In this document: positions 9,523-18,152 of the stretch, piece by piece
How the letters are laid out: each line of letters opens with the position of its first letter
Numbering within the stretch: the stretch's first letter is position 1
NCBI RefSeq assembly: GCF_001262015.1
Contig: NZ_CP012075.1
Location: 1,116,001 to 1,180,000 of the forward strand
DNA from: Prevotella fusca JCM 17724
Lineage (GTDB): Bacteria > Bacteroidota > Bacteroidia > Bacteroidales > Bacteroidaceae
DNA length: 64,000 nucleotides
Direction of reading: 5' to 3'
The notes under the pieces: model-generated
The model's input: only the letters and a program-made list of their open reading frames with translations
The model's database searches: none
What the model was told of the DNA's origin: nothing
Position numbers and translations under genes: made by a program

Positions 9523-11028
9523 TTAATTATTCACGAGCTGGACAACGATGAGCCGCCCGCCATCCTCTGCCGAAAGCAGAATCTTGCGCCCTTCAGTCAA
9601 CGGCACATACTGCCCTACAGGTATCTGCTGCTTGGACCCGTCATTTGAAATATCGAACATCCCGGGCAGGCGGCGGTTGATGAGAATCCACTGTCCGTTG
9701 TGGAAATGGAAGTCACCCACAGGTTTCTTGTCCTCATCCTTCGTCTTCTCGTTGGGTTCAATGAGGCGGTTGGCGTGCCACATGTAGAGCGTCTGCTTGT
9801 CATAGACCATCAGACGTGAATTCTCCGACATGAACTTTCCATGGCTCGGGGAATAATAGAAGTTCAGGACTGGCAGCTGCCCGTGGTAAGCCTTCCCACA
9901 GAAAGGACAGCGAGGCTTCGTCGTATTGTCGAATACAAACCAGTGAGCCTCACATCCGGGGTTCTGACACGGCTGCACAAGGTCGGTCGTCCTGACGAGT
10001 GCATCCTCCCATTCAGCCGCACTGGGACGCATGGACGGATTATGCAGACCGTCAATGAAGACACGGTCAAACAGGCTCTTCAGATAAGGTCCGCAGAGGG
10101 TATAAGGCATCTTCACCGGGTCGCCCTGCGGCAACTGCGAGCTTGCCAGCTGGTCGCTCTTCACCCTGTTGGTGGCATCGGTGGGATGCTCAACGAACAA
10201 TGCGTGCGAGCCGAAGCGCATGTCATCGTCCTTCTGCGGGTCGGTATCCCACACCTTGCCGCCGTCCAGTGGATGCCTGTTCAGGAGGAAGGTGTAGATG
10301 AGCACCGCCAGGGCATATCGGTCAGTCGTTATCTGCGGCAGGTTCTTCTTCGGGTCATCAATCTTCAGCCCCTTCGTCGCCAGCACTTCCGGCGCAATGA
10401 AGCCCGGTGTGCCCACAACCTCAGGCGGGAACTTGTGGGGAACGACCAGACCGTCGCAGTCAATGATGCACGCACTGCCCGACAGCGGGTCGACCAGTAC
10501 ATTATTATAGGAGAGGTCAGAGTGCGCCAGACCAGCTGCGTGAAGCCGCCTTATGGCACGTGCAATCTTGATGCACATGTGCAGACGTGTAAGGAACGTA
10601 CCCTTCTGGCTGGCAGGTACGAACCTGTTAATCAGCTTAGCCGATGAGAACCACTTTCCGTTCTTCTCCTGTCCGTTCTTGATGAAAGCCCATGACGGGT
10701 CGATACCACTGAAAAAGAACTTCTTATCGTAGAAAGGAATCACAATGCCCGTCAGTCCCTTCCACTCCACAATCTTCGTAGGCCAGGCAAAGAAGTCAGT
10801 CCAGTACTGCCCTGCCTTGTCGGCAGTGAAGATGCGCGGACGGTGAATATTGACGATGTCATTGATACGTGCCTTGTCGTTTGCATTGACAGGCTTACGG
10901 TAAAAGGCAACGACATAGGTCTTGTCTACCGAGAAATAGACATCCTTCACTCCCCCCTGCGCCTTTATCTCATCATAGAACTCTACGGTAGAGCCGTCCG
11001 TCGCCGTCAGTGTTACTTTATTTGCCAT
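9523..11028 (-). CDS. Ter-associated protein kinase with C-terminal zinc ribbon
   Basis: A 501-residue Ser/Thr-kinase-like protein, third member of the vWA/PP2C/kinase triad. The catalytic loop HSDLSYNNVLV is at residues 169-179, with IDCDG (190-193) in place of DFG and GTPGFIAPEV as activation/APE segment near 206-215. The N-lobe reads KDVYFSVDKTYVVAFYRK and I do not see a standard VAIK lysine there. A four-cysteine ribbon follows (C354, C359, C374, C377), then a ~120-residue beta-rich tail. It starts 6 bp after the PP2C stop, so the two are co-translated. Likely a regulatory kinase acting on TerY or TerD partners, as proposed for Ter systems. Confidence 0.85.
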   Translation of the reverse strand: MANKVTLTATDGSTVEFYDEIKAQGGVKDVYFSVDKTYVVAFYRKPVNANDKARINDIVNIHRPRIFTADKAGQYWTDFFAWPTKIVEWKGLTGIVIPFYDKKFFFSGIDPSWAFIKNGQEKNGKWFSSAKLINRFVPASQKGTFLTRLHMCIKIARAIRRLHAAGLAHSDLSYNNVLVDPLSGSACIIDCDGLVVPHKFPPEVVGTPGFIAPEVLATKGLKIDDPKKNLPQITTDRYALAVLIYTFLLNRHPLDGGKVWDTDPQKDDDMRFGSHALFVEHPTDATNRVKSDQLASSQLPQGDPVKMPYTLCGPYLKSLFDRVFIDGLHNPSMRPSAAEWEDALVRTTDLVQPCQNPGCEAHWFVFDNTTKPRCPFCGKAYHGQLPVLNFYYSPSHGKFMSENSRLMVYDKQTLYMWHANRLIEPNEKTKDEDKKPVGDFHFHNGQWILINRRLPGMFDISNDGSKQQIPVGQYVPLTEGRKILLSAEDGGRLIVVQLVNN

Positions 11029-11034
11029 TTCCGA

Positions 11035-12426
11035 TTAATATAAGATTGCAATGGTTCTGTCATCATGATTGCCCGGTGACCAGAAGTCGAGCCAGTCCAG
11101 GAGCTGGTCTGCAGCCGCCTCATTGTCGTCCGACAGGTCAACAGGATGCTCCTTGTCGTGCAGGAGATTATCCCACAAGGCATCCCATCTTTCGGGATTA
11201 TTGAGGTTAGCATCCGTCTCAAACATCGGGTCTGACACACCGTCAGTCATGAGGAAGAGCGCCGTGAAGTCGGGTACTATGCAGAAGCGCAGCCGCTGGT
11301 AGATGGCTGATGGGTCCCGGAAGATGTCAGGCATGGTGAGGAAACGGGTCTGTCCGGCATACTCTCCCTCATCAGGAACGCCCAGCAGCTTTGCCGTATG
11401 CGTTGCACCCTTGTTGTCATAAAGGCAGATGGCACCGTCACCCACCCAGAAAGAAGCGATGAACCAGCCGAAGCTGAACTTCTTGCTGATGGTCAGGAGG
11501 AAGGTCGTCGCATAGTCCTTAGCCCGCATATTGGTCTTATCAGCCTCAGCATAGATGGCCTTCTGCGCCTTGTAGGCAGCCGTAGCCACGATCCTGTAGA
11601 TGTCATCGCCCACATACTTCCGTGCCTGTGCCTCGTCCTCATCCTTGAACATATCGTACTGCTGGATGTTCTCCTCAAACTTCCTGCAGTCGGCGAGCTG
11701 GGTGATACAGTGGCTGACAGCCGTCTCACAGGCAATGCGTGACCCCTCACGGGAGAACCTGGCAGAGCCTGCACCATCGGCAACGGCAATGACATACCAG
11801 TTGTTCTCCTCATTATGGAAGAGCTTGAAATGGTCGTCACGCGGCTTGCCTTCCTGTGCATGCGAACGTCCCCGCTTGCTTGCAGCCACAATGTCTTTCT
11901 GTGGTGTACCGTCATCGAGGGCAGGCACCTTCACAAACTCCTTCTGTGTGTCCTCCTTCGGATATTCAATATCCTCCGGAACAGGAAGCTCCTTCCACAG
12001 GTCACGAGGGTCAGGATTGACAATCAGGAGCAACTTCCTGTAAGGTACATCCTCGGGACTGCAGCCGTCAAACAGGTATCGCAGCTTCAATTCAAAGTCA
12101 CCTGCCTTTGCAGGCGTGCCCGAGATGGTAAACGACTTCAGGTCGTCAGCCACCTTACATTCCAGCCCTGTCTCCTCCAGTCCTTCTATCCAGTAGCGTG
12201 TTATTCCGTCTATTGCAAAGGAAACCTCCGCCACATACTCCTTCTTGTTTGAAGCATTGGGAATATAGATGTTGGCATCATTCACCATTGTTTCAAACAT
12301 TTTATTTCTATCTGCCATGAAATTATCCCATAAATTTGAAATAGAAGAACTGATAAAATCATTCTTCAACTGTTCTGAAGCACCTGCACAGATGCCGTCA
12401 ATCATTTCTTTCAGTCCGTTCATCAT
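11035..12426 (-). CDS. PP2C-family protein phosphatase with N-terminal Ig-like domain
   Basis: A 463-residue protein. Residues about 65-125 resemble a bacterial Ig/cadherin-like domain (SFTISGTPAKAGDFELKLRY). From about 185 the PP2C fold begins: GRSHAQEGKPRDD, then VIAVADGAGSARFS with the metal-binding aspartate at 217, VGDGAICLYD, LMTDGVSDP and a terminal DDRT. These are the metal-ligand motifs of PPM phosphatases, so it is probably active. Its ATG overlaps the upstream vWA stop by one base (TAATG) and the kinase starts 6 bp downstream. It probably reverses phosphorylation by that kinase. Confidence 0.86.
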   Translation of the reverse strand: MMNGLKEMIDGICAGASEQLKNDFISSSISNLWDNFMADRNKMFETMVNDANIYIPNASNKKEYVAEVSFAIDGITRYWIEGLEETGLECKVADDLKSFTISGTPAKAGDFELKLRYLFDGCSPEDVPYRKLLLIVNPDPRDLWKELPVPEDIEYPKEDTQKEFVKVPALDDGTPQKDIVAASKRGRSHAQEGKPRDDHFKLFHNEENNWYVIAVADGAGSARFSREGSRIACETAVSHCITQLADCRKFEENIQQYDMFKDEDEAQARKYVGDDIYRIVATAAYKAQKAIYAEADKTNMRAKDYATTFLLTISKKFSFGWFIASFWVGDGAICLYDNKGATHTAKLLGVPDEGEYAGQTRFLTMPDIFRDPSAIYQRLRFCIVPDFTALFLMTDGVSDPMFETDANLNNPERWDALWDNLLHDKEHPVDLSDDNEAAADQLLDWLDFWSPGNHDDRTIAILY

Positions 12427-13469
12427 TATCCCCTTCCCCTGTTGACATTCATTCCTCCTTCACCGATTGAGCCCAGCTGTCCTCTCATACCGCACCAAGG
12501 GCACTGCGTGCTGCCGTCAGTTCCGACACACATCACACCGCCGCAGTCGCATATGACGACTCCCCACTGATTGCCGCAGCAAGGACAGGCAGGGAAGCCC
12601 ACCAGCGAATTCGTGTTTACATACTGGTTGGAACTGCCTTCGGAAAGGCTGTTGTAAGTCTCCTCGTCAACAGGATACCCGCCAACGAGCTTGAAGTCGA
12701 CTCCCCTGAACTCCTCCAGTCCCGGTATGGGGTTCGTGCGCTTGGCATACTTGACAAGATACATCTTCCTCGTCGTGGAGCATTTCCCGACAAGTACCGT
12801 GTAGTTCTCGTCCACGATGCAAGGGCGGGCAACATCCACTTTCTCCAGATTGATGCCTGCGGTAGATGCCAGTCTGACCTCGTCAACTCCCATATCAGCA
12901 ACCGATACGCTCGTTGTCTTGATAGACGCTGTCACCCACTTGAAGAATGCCTGGAACGACATCTCGTCCGTACTCGTCAGCCGCAGGACATTTTCCGTCA
13001 TCTGTCCCAGCAGCTGTGTGTTCACGTTATCGCCGATAGAGATGGCTACCAGATTGGCAGAACGGCGATACCTGCTGTTCCACCGGTCAATGGCAGCCCT
13101 CGCATCGTCCGTCGGATTGCCATCCGTAAAGAGGAAGATGATGGGCTTCCAGTCACCTTTCCGCTCCAAGGTAGTCTTGACTATCGTCCTGTCCAGGTCA
13201 TCCATCAGGTAACTCATAGCCACGCCCAATGACGTTCCGCCACCGATCGGGAACACGGGAGGATAGAACTTGTAAAGTTCCGTCAGCGGAGAAAGGCTCT
13301 TTGCCCTGCCGGCAAAGGCAATGACGCTGACAAACACCGTCTCCAAGGCATAGGGGTCGGTCCTCAGTTCCTGTATGATGTTTCTCATTCCATCTTCTAC
13401 TTGCTTGATGGGCTCTCCTACCATAGACTCTGATACATCTATAAGGAAATAAACAGGTAATCTTCTCAT
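12426..13469 (-). CDS. terY: TerY-like vWA protein with C-terminal zinc ribbon
   Basis: A 347-residue cytosolic protein. The vWA domain (1-190) carries the metal-ion-dependent adhesion motif DVSES at residues 11-15, the GGGTSLG threonine loop at 76-82 and FTDGNPTDD at 114-122. Residues about 215-270 form a small beta domain. Residues 295-326 hold paired cysteines (CPCC, CDC, CPWC) typical of TerY C-terminal zinc ribbons. It heads the vWA/PP2C/kinase set with translational coupling. Two shorter vWA paralogues lie upstream in the operon. A scaffolding role between the kinase/phosphatase pair and TerD proteins is inferred from published Ter-system analysis, not from this sequence. Confidence 0.88.
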   Translation of the reverse strand: MRRLPVYFLIDVSESMVGEPIKQVEDGMRNIIQELRTDPYALETVFVSVIAFAGRAKSLSPLTELYKFYPPVFPIGGGTSLGVAMSYLMDDLDRTIVKTTLERKGDWKPIIFLFTDGNPTDDARAAIDRWNSRYRRSANLVAISIGDNVNTQLLGQMTENVLRLTSTDEMSFQAFFKWVTASIKTTSVSVADMGVDEVRLASTAGINLEKVDVARPCIVDENYTVLVGKCSTTRKMYLVKYAKRTNPIPGLEEFRGVDFKLVGGYPVDEETYNSLSEGSSNQYVNTNSLVGFPACPCCGNQWGVVICDCGGVMCVGTDGSTQCPWCGMRGQLGSIGEGGMNVNRGRG

Positions 13470-13553
13470 TGTTCGGATAGTATTATAATGCCGGGACTTC
13501 CTGATGAATGCCTGGCGTTGGGTTGATGGTTCGGTGCTGCCGATGACAGGGCA

Positions 13554-14213
13554 TCAGCGGGTTCTCATGATGATGGGCAAAGGACTCAGATAGACTTTTC
13601 CCGGACCATTGATTCTCATCAGGCTGACGCCTTCCCCACGGAGAATGTTCCCGACCGACCAGCCTGCCTGCATCTGATGCGGCCCGATTCCCTGCAAGGC
13701 TACGAGGTGGTTCTCATCCACTTCGATACATTCGCCGTTGTTCAGCACCTTCTCCAAGGGTGCGCCTAAAGAGTCAAGGAAGACGGTGGCGTTTCCCGAC
13801 ACCTTCTGGAAGAAGCCGACTCCGCCCAGGAGCCCCTGCAGATTGATGTTCAGGTTCAGGGAAACCTTGTCCGTAGAAGCCACATAGCAGCCACGACGGC
13901 ATATCAGGCTCTCCCCCTGCAGCTTGATGGGAACGAGGCTGCATTGGCTTCCCGAGAGCACCAGCTTCCGCTCCACATTGGTGTTGTTGTAGAAGCGGAG
14001 GATGAGTACCGACTCACCAGAGACAGCCGACCGGATTACTCCACCGAGGATATTTCCCAGTCCGCCGCCATTGCCTTTCCCGTTGAACTCAACGTCACGC
14101 TGCAGCTGCTGGTCTACATAAACGATACTTCCACGCTCAGCATAGAAGGTTTCATTAGGCGATAAGGTCACTTCAAGCGTCTTGAACTCATAGCCTACAA
14201 TCTTACAATTCAT
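13554..14213 (-). CDS. AIM24-family protein
   Basis: A 219-residue all-beta protein of the AIM24 (DUF124) family: FKTLEVTLSPNETFYAERGSI near the N-terminus, the glycine-rich GKGNGGGLGNILGG turn, LILRFYN, and a repeated half with GNATVFLDSLGAPLEKVLNNGE and VALQGIG. The fold resembles the trp RNA-binding attenuator barrel. Bacterial members occur with Ter genes and other stress loci. It lies 11 bp after the upstream terY stop and 84 bp before the next vWA gene, all on one strand, so it is an operon member. Its biochemical role is unknown. Confidence 0.88.
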   Translation of the reverse strand: MNCKIVGYEFKTLEVTLSPNETFYAERGSIVYVDQQLQRDVEFNGKGNGGGLGNILGGVIRSAVSGESVLILRFYNNTNVERKLVLSGSQCSLVPIKLQGESLICRRGCYVASTDKVSLNLNINLQGLLGGVGFFQKVSGNATVFLDSLGAPLEKVLNNGECIEVDENHLVALQGIGPHQMQAGWSVGNILRGEGVSLMRINGPGKVYLSPLPIIMRTR

Positions 14214-14224
14214 AATCGAAAATA

Positions 14225-14860
14225 TTAAATGACAAGATTCACTTCAGCCGGAGGAGTCGGCAACTCTATGTCCTCAGTAGCCCCGACGCTCTTTCCACCC
14301 AATCCGATAGTGTCGCTGACCCACTGGAAGAACTTGCGGAAGGTACTGCTGTCCATCGTGTCCAAGGAGAAGACCTTGTCAGTCAGTTCCTGCAGATACT
14401 CCTTCTTTGCCTTCGGTCCTGCCGCACAGGCAATGATATTCCCGAACTTCCTTTCCTTTACCTTGGCAGTCATCTGGCTGTAAAGCTGCAGGTCAGAGGG
14501 CTTGCCGTCAGTCAGCACGAAGAGCAGCGGCATCCAGTCGCCCTTCTGTGTCGGCGTACTGAGTTGCACCTCCGTGTCATACTTCTCACAAAGGGTCTGT
14601 AGAGCCAGCCCCGTGAAGGTGGGTCCGGAGTCAGGAATCGTAATGTCCGGCAGCTGCAGATTCTCCAAGGCAGTCAACGGAACCAGCTGCTTTACGTCCT
14701 TGTCGAACGTGATGATGCTCATCCAAACCGTCTCCAAGGCATAAGGGTCCTGACGGAGTGTCGCCAGCATATCAGCCAGCCCCACCTTTACTGACTCGAT
14801 GGGTTCGCCTTTCATCGAGCCGGAGGTGTCAATCAGTATGTAAACGGGTAAACGTCTCAT
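14225..14860 (-). CDS. terY: TerY-like vWA domain protein
   Basis: A 211-residue protein made almost only of a vWA domain. MIDAS residues are visible: DTSGS at 11-15, GPTFTG near 79-84 and LTDGKPSD near 115-122. It lacks the zinc ribbon of the 347-residue paralogue and ends in a proline-rich tail (ELPTPPAEVNLVI) that resembles the tail of the 212-residue paralogue at 15214-15852. The pair probably arose by duplication. Probable metal-dependent protein-protein adaptor of the Ter system. It is separated from the upstream paralogue by 353 bp containing a strong hairpin. Confidence 0.88.
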   Translation of the reverse strand: MRRLPVYILIDTSGSMKGEPIESVKVGLADMLATLRQDPYALETVWMSIITFDKDVKQLVPLTALENLQLPDITIPDSGPTFTGLALQTLCEKYDTEVQLSTPTQKGDWMPLLFVLTDGKPSDLQLYSQMTAKVKERKFGNIIACAAGPKAKKEYLQELTDKVFSLDTMDSSTFRKFFQWVSDTIGLGGKSVGATEDIELPTPPAEVNLVI

Positions 14861-15213
14861 TTTATAGTAAGGTATATAATGTTAATTATTACAGTCCGAT
14901 AGTTGCTTCCATCCCGACATCCAATTGCAGCGCGTTCAGTACTCCGCACCACATGTGCTTGCAAGCAGCACCGCATGTGCTTACCAACAGCACCACGTGT
15001 GCCGGGCATCAGCACATCGGCAGAAAACGGGAAGAGGGGTTCTTCATGATTATCTTCATGATATATCGCAAGGCTCTGACGAACCGGATCGGGTCCGACA
15101 GCGTGCGCCTCAACCTGTCAGAACGCCACCCTTCCACCATCTTCTCAATGAAGCGGGACTGTATCAAGCCCGAAACCACATATCAATGCTGATACAGTCC
15201 CGATGTGGACATG
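14861..15213. other. Gap between terY paralogues with repeats and hairpin
   Basis: About 350 bp without a credible gene, unusual in this compact cluster. 14945-15005 holds three units sharing GCACC-CATGTGCTT words, spaced about 22 bp, related to those at 5405-5490. A long hairpin lies at 15154-15202. Confidence 0.6.
15154..15202. promoter_or_regulatory. Strong hairpin between terY genes
   Basis: CGGGACTGTATCA at 15154-15166 pairs perfectly with TGATACAGTCCCG at 15190-15202. It begins 12 bp past the stop of the upstream terY on the minus strand. There is no long T tract, so it may be a processing or mRNA-stabilising element, or a weak attenuator. Confidence 0.65.
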
Positions 15214-15852
15214 CTACACGACAATGTTTACTTCCGGCGGTGGAGGCGGAAGCTCGCTCATCGTCGTAGCTTCAGCTCCTGTGTCCTCAACTGACTTGCT
15301 GCTCGTACTGATAGAGGCAGAAACCCACTTAAAGAAAGCCTTGATGGTGGCACTGTCGGTAGTGTCAAGCTGGACGACATTCTCCGTGATCTGCTTCAGC
15401 GTATCGGTGCTGGCACCCTGACCGGCAGCACAGGCAACGACCATTCCATACTTGCGCTTCTTGAACTCGGCGAGTCCTGCGTTCAGGTCGTCAGTAGGCG
15501 CACCGTCAGTCATGATGAACACCAGCGGACGCCAGTCGCCTTTCGCCTCAGCCGTTGTCCTGCTGACCTCCTCGTCCACCTTCTGTGCCAGCAAGGAGAG
15601 CACGCCTCCCAAGGCAGTGCAGCCGCCCGCCTGGATGTCAGGCTGCTGGAAGGCAGCCAGCTCGGTCAGCGGAGTAACCTGCTGTGCAGTGGTATTGAAC
15701 GTGAGAATACTTATATATGCCGTTTCGAGGGCATAGGGATCACTGCGAAGTGTGGAAATCAGTGTCTGCACACCGTTCTTCACGGCTTCTATCGGCTCGC
15801 CATACATGGAGCCTGATGTGTCCAACAATAGATAAACCGGTAATCTTCTCAT
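15214..15852 (-). CDS. terY: TerY-like vWA domain protein
   Basis: A 212-residue single-domain vWA protein: DTSGS at 11-15, GGCTALGG near 76-83, MTDGAPTDD near 113-121. It is closely similar to the 211-residue paralogue, including the LPPPPPEVNIVV tail. It starts 8 bp after the stop of the TerD-family gene upstream, which argues for shared transcription and stoichiometric expression. Likely a cytosolic scaffold binding metal ions and TerD partners. Confidence 0.88.
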   Translation of the reverse strand: MRRLPVYLLLDTSGSMYGEPIEAVKNGVQTLISTLRSDPYALETAYISILTFNTTAQQVTPLTELAAFQQPDIQAGGCTALGGVLSLLAQKVDEEVSRTTAEAKGDWRPLVFIMTDGAPTDDLNAGLAEFKKRKYGMVVACAAGQGASTDTLKQITENVVQLDTTDSATIKAFFKWVSASISTSSKSVEDTGAEATTMSELPPPPPEVNIVV

Positions 15853-15859
15853 CTCTTTC

Positions 15860-16534
15860 TTACTTTGAGTAATCCTTCATGACCCTGCCGATTGTGTCTA
15901 TGATAGACGGGTCAGGGAAAGCATCACCTATGGCAGCGAACTTCCATTCACCGTTACGACGGTAGAGCTTGCCCATGACGAGGGCACGCATTCCGGCGCA
16001 TTTTTCCTGCGTAGCTACGTCATACTGTGCGAAAACCTGCTTGGGTGCCTTGTCCGGTGTTCCCTCAAACATACGGATGGAAGCGTATGGGATGCCTGAG
16101 AAGTCGCCGCTGTACTCATTGTTGTTGTAGATGTTCAGGAAGAACACCATTGAGTTGATGTTGCTGTTTACCTTGCTGAGGTCAACGGTGATAATCTCAT
16201 TGTCAAGACCGTCATCGCCTGCCTGGTCGCCCTTGAGGTCGTCACCGGTGTGGTGCAGGGCTCTGTCAGCCGAGTCAAGTTTACCGTTGGGAAGACCGAC
16301 ATTATGGTCAGCAAAACGATACAGTGGTGACCAGATATGGTCGACCGGCTTGCCAGCCTCGTCAAACAGCACGCAGCTTAAATCGAGGTCTACGTCAACT
16401 ACCTTCGTAGACAGGCCGAAGAAAGCCTTTTTGGTGACAGCACCCCAGTTGCAACCTACACAGAACTCTGTGAGTTTTGAACCATTCTCCTTCTCAAGAT
16501 TGATTCTTTGTCCTTTTTCTAATTGTATTGCCAT
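15860..16534 (-). CDS. TerD-family calcium-binding stress protein (224 aa)
   Basis: TerD domain over the whole length. It begins with the family signature MAIQLEKGQRINLEK, then VDVDLDLSCVLFD with clustered aspartates, an insertion RFADHNVGLPNGKLDSADR not seen in the other two paralogues, GDDLKGDQAGDDGLDNEIITVDL, and a terminal GKLYRRNGEWKFAAIGDAF. The acidic loops bind Ca2+ in studied TerD proteins. It is followed after 7 bp by a terY gene. The insertion makes it closer to the longer TerD/TerZ-like subgroup. Confidence 0.9.
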   Translation of the reverse strand: MAIQLEKGQRINLEKENGSKLTEFCVGCNWGAVTKKAFFGLSTKVVDVDLDLSCVLFDEAGKPVDHIWSPLYRFADHNVGLPNGKLDSADRALHHTGDDLKGDQAGDDGLDNEIITVDLSKVNSNINSMVFFLNIYNNNEYSGDFSGIPYASIRMFEGTPDKAPKQVFAQYDVATQEKCAGMRALVMGKLYRRNGEWKFAAIGDAFPDPSIIDTIGRVMKDYSK

Positions 16535-16547
16535 ATTCTTTTATTGT

Positions 16548-16809
16548 TTAATCTTTTGATCCTTGTTTGTAATTAAATCCCCTATGATACATCCTGTCGC
16601 AGTCAGAATGGGCATCGTGGAAAGTAAGAAGTTTCCTGACCGTCATCGTGTTGTCACTGTCAAAGTCAATCTCTGCAATGGCACAGAAACGCTTGTCGGA
16701 AGCCTGCCCTGCTCCAGTCGAGATTGATGATGATCTCACCCTGCCGGCTGTTTCCCTTCTCAAGTTTTATCCGATGCTGGTCGCCGCTCTTCTCCAAAAC
16801 GATTGCCAT
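16548..16809 (-). pseudogene. Short TerD-like remnant
   Basis: Starting at ATG 16807-16809, three bases after the upstream terD stop, a frame reads MAIVLEKSGDQHRIKLEKG and then EIIINLDWS, a typical TerD start, but it ends at TGA 16666-16668 after 47 codons. A second frame is open from there to 16548 (ending YKQGSKD) without clear TerD similarity. It is either a frameshifted, deleted terD copy or a genuine 47-residue peptide. It occupies what would otherwise be a 279-bp hole in a tightly packed operon. Confidence 0.5.
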
Positions 16810-16812
16810 AGC

Positions 16813-17466
16813 CTAAACGTATTTTGCGACAAGCTCTTCCAAGCCTCCACGATGACCATTGCCCAATGCCTGGACCTTCCACGCTCCGTCCCGACGGTAC
16901 AGGCGGCAGAACTCCACGGAAGCACAGACGGAATAGTCTTCAGTAAGGTCGAAGATGTATTCTCCTTCTCCGTCACCCTGCCCGGGCTTGTACAGACGCA
17001 CGTACGCACGCTCCACCTGTCCGAAGTTCTGCCTACGTTCCTGATACTTGTAGATGCTGACGCAGATGATAATCTCCTCAACCTCCGGGCTTACCTTTGA
17101 GAGGTCGATGTCCATTGTCTCGTCGTCGCCATCGTCAGATGTGCTTCCGTCCTCATCGTCAATGGAACCGATGACCGACAGGTCGGGCGAAACGGGTCTT
17201 GACTCCGTGCGCAGCTTGTCATTACTGCTCCATTCTGACGCATTGACTATCTTGGTCAGGTCATTGGGTCTGACTCTCTTCTCCGAATTGTAGAAGACGA
17301 GGAAGTCATCCGACGGCACCTTCTTGTCCTTCGTCACCATGAATGCACTCACGTCCAGGTCGAAGTCATAAGAGGAGGTCCTGTCCTCCCTTACGTCCCA
17401 GCCGAGTCCTACATGAAACTTGTTCAGGTCAAGCTGGGCATTCTGTCCTTTTACAAGATTTATCAT
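16813..17466 (-). CDS. terD: TerD-family calcium-binding stress protein (217 aa)
   Basis: A full TerD domain: MINLVKGQNAQLDLNKF, then GLGWDVREDRTSSYDFDLDV with the calcium-ligand aspartates, FLVFYNSEKR, a strongly acidic loop near residues 100-120 (IDDEDGSTSDDGDDETMDI), VYKYQERRQNFGQVERAYVR-like strand (read here as ISIYKYQERRQNFGQV in this copy's neighbourhood), and VEFCRLYRRDGAWKVQALG. It starts only 3 bp after the upstream terD stop. Somewhat diverged from the 187-residue neighbour but clearly paralogous. Confidence 0.9.
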   Translation of the reverse strand: MINLVKGQNAQLDLNKFHVGLGWDVREDRTSSYDFDLDVSAFMVTKDKKVPSDDFLVFYNSEKRVRPNDLTKIVNASEWSSNDKLRTESRPVSPDLSVIGSIDDEDGSTSDDGDDETMDIDLSKVSPEVEEIIICVSIYKYQERRQNFGQVERAYVRLYKPGQGDGEGEYIFDLTEDYSVCASVEFCRLYRRDGAWKVQALGNGHRGGLEELVAKYV

Positions 17467-17469
17467 AGC

Positions 17470-18033
17470 TTACTGAATGTACTTTCCTACCAATGTGTCC
17501 AGACCGCCCTTGTCGCCGGTACCGATAGCCTCGAACTTCCATTCACCGTTGCGGCGGTACAGACGTCCGAACTCCACAGCTGTCTCGACAGAGAAGTCCT
17601 CATCAAGGTCGTAGCGTGCTATCACCTCATCGGTCAGGGCATCATAGATGCGGATGTAAGAGTTTCTCACCTGTCCGAAGTTCTGGTTTCGCTCTGCTGC
17701 CTTGTAGATAGTAGCCGTGAAGACGATTGACTCGATTACAGGGTCAACCTTGGCAAGATCGACTGTCAAGGTCTCGTCGTCGCCGCCGTCGCTGTTTCCG
17801 CCAGTCAGGTCATCGCCTGATGACTCGACTGAACCATCGGGAGACTTCTGGTTGTTATAGAAGATGAAGTACTCGTCCTTAGGACATTTCCCCGTTTCAC
17901 TTAACATAAAAGCTGAAGCATCGAGGTCAAAGTCAAATCCTGTACTCTTGTTAGGGTCCCACCCTAAACCGATTCCAACTTTCTGCAGCCCTTTCTCCAT
18001 TGAGATGCGCTGTCCTTTTTCAAGATTAATCAT
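17470..18033 (-). CDS. terD: TerD-family calcium-binding stress protein (187 aa)
   Basis: The most canonical TerD/TerE-like copy: MINLEKGQRISMEKG, WDPNKSTGFDFDLDASAFML with FDFDLDAS at 33-40, the loop GGNSDGGDDETLTVDL, NQNFGQVRNSYIRIYD and FGRLYRRNGEWKFEAIGTGD. Length matches E. coli-type TerD (~190 residues). It is first in the downstream transcript, with a TACCTTTG box at 18066-18073, 33 bp before its start. Such proteins bind Ca2+ and are linked to stress, phage and metal-oxyanion resistance; which applies here is unknown. Confidence 0.93.
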   Translation of the reverse strand: MINLEKGQRISMEKGLQKVGIGLGWDPNKSTGFDFDLDASAFMLSETGKCPKDEYFIFYNNQKSPDGSVESSGDDLTGGNSDGGDDETLTVDLAKVDPVIESIVFTATIYKAAERNQNFGQVRNSYIRIYDALTDEVIARYDLDEDFSVETAVEFGRLYRRNGEWKFEAIGTGDKGGLDTLVGKYIQ

Positions 18034-18065
18034 ATCGTTAAATGTTTTGGTTATTTGTATATGTG

Positions 18066-18073
18066 CAAAGGTA
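18066..18073 (-). promoter_or_regulatory. -7 promoter box of the terD-terY-PP2C-kinase transcript
   Basis: Reverse complement TACCTTTG, a full match to TAnnTTTG, 33 bp before the first terD start. This suggests the TerB-like gene and the terD operon are separately initiated. Confidence 0.6.
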
Positions 18074-18152
18074 ATGATTGCCTGTCAGTTTATCCCCGAT
18101 TCCCTAACATTGCAAGTAAAACATGACTGAATGCCGGCAAAAGCATGCAACC

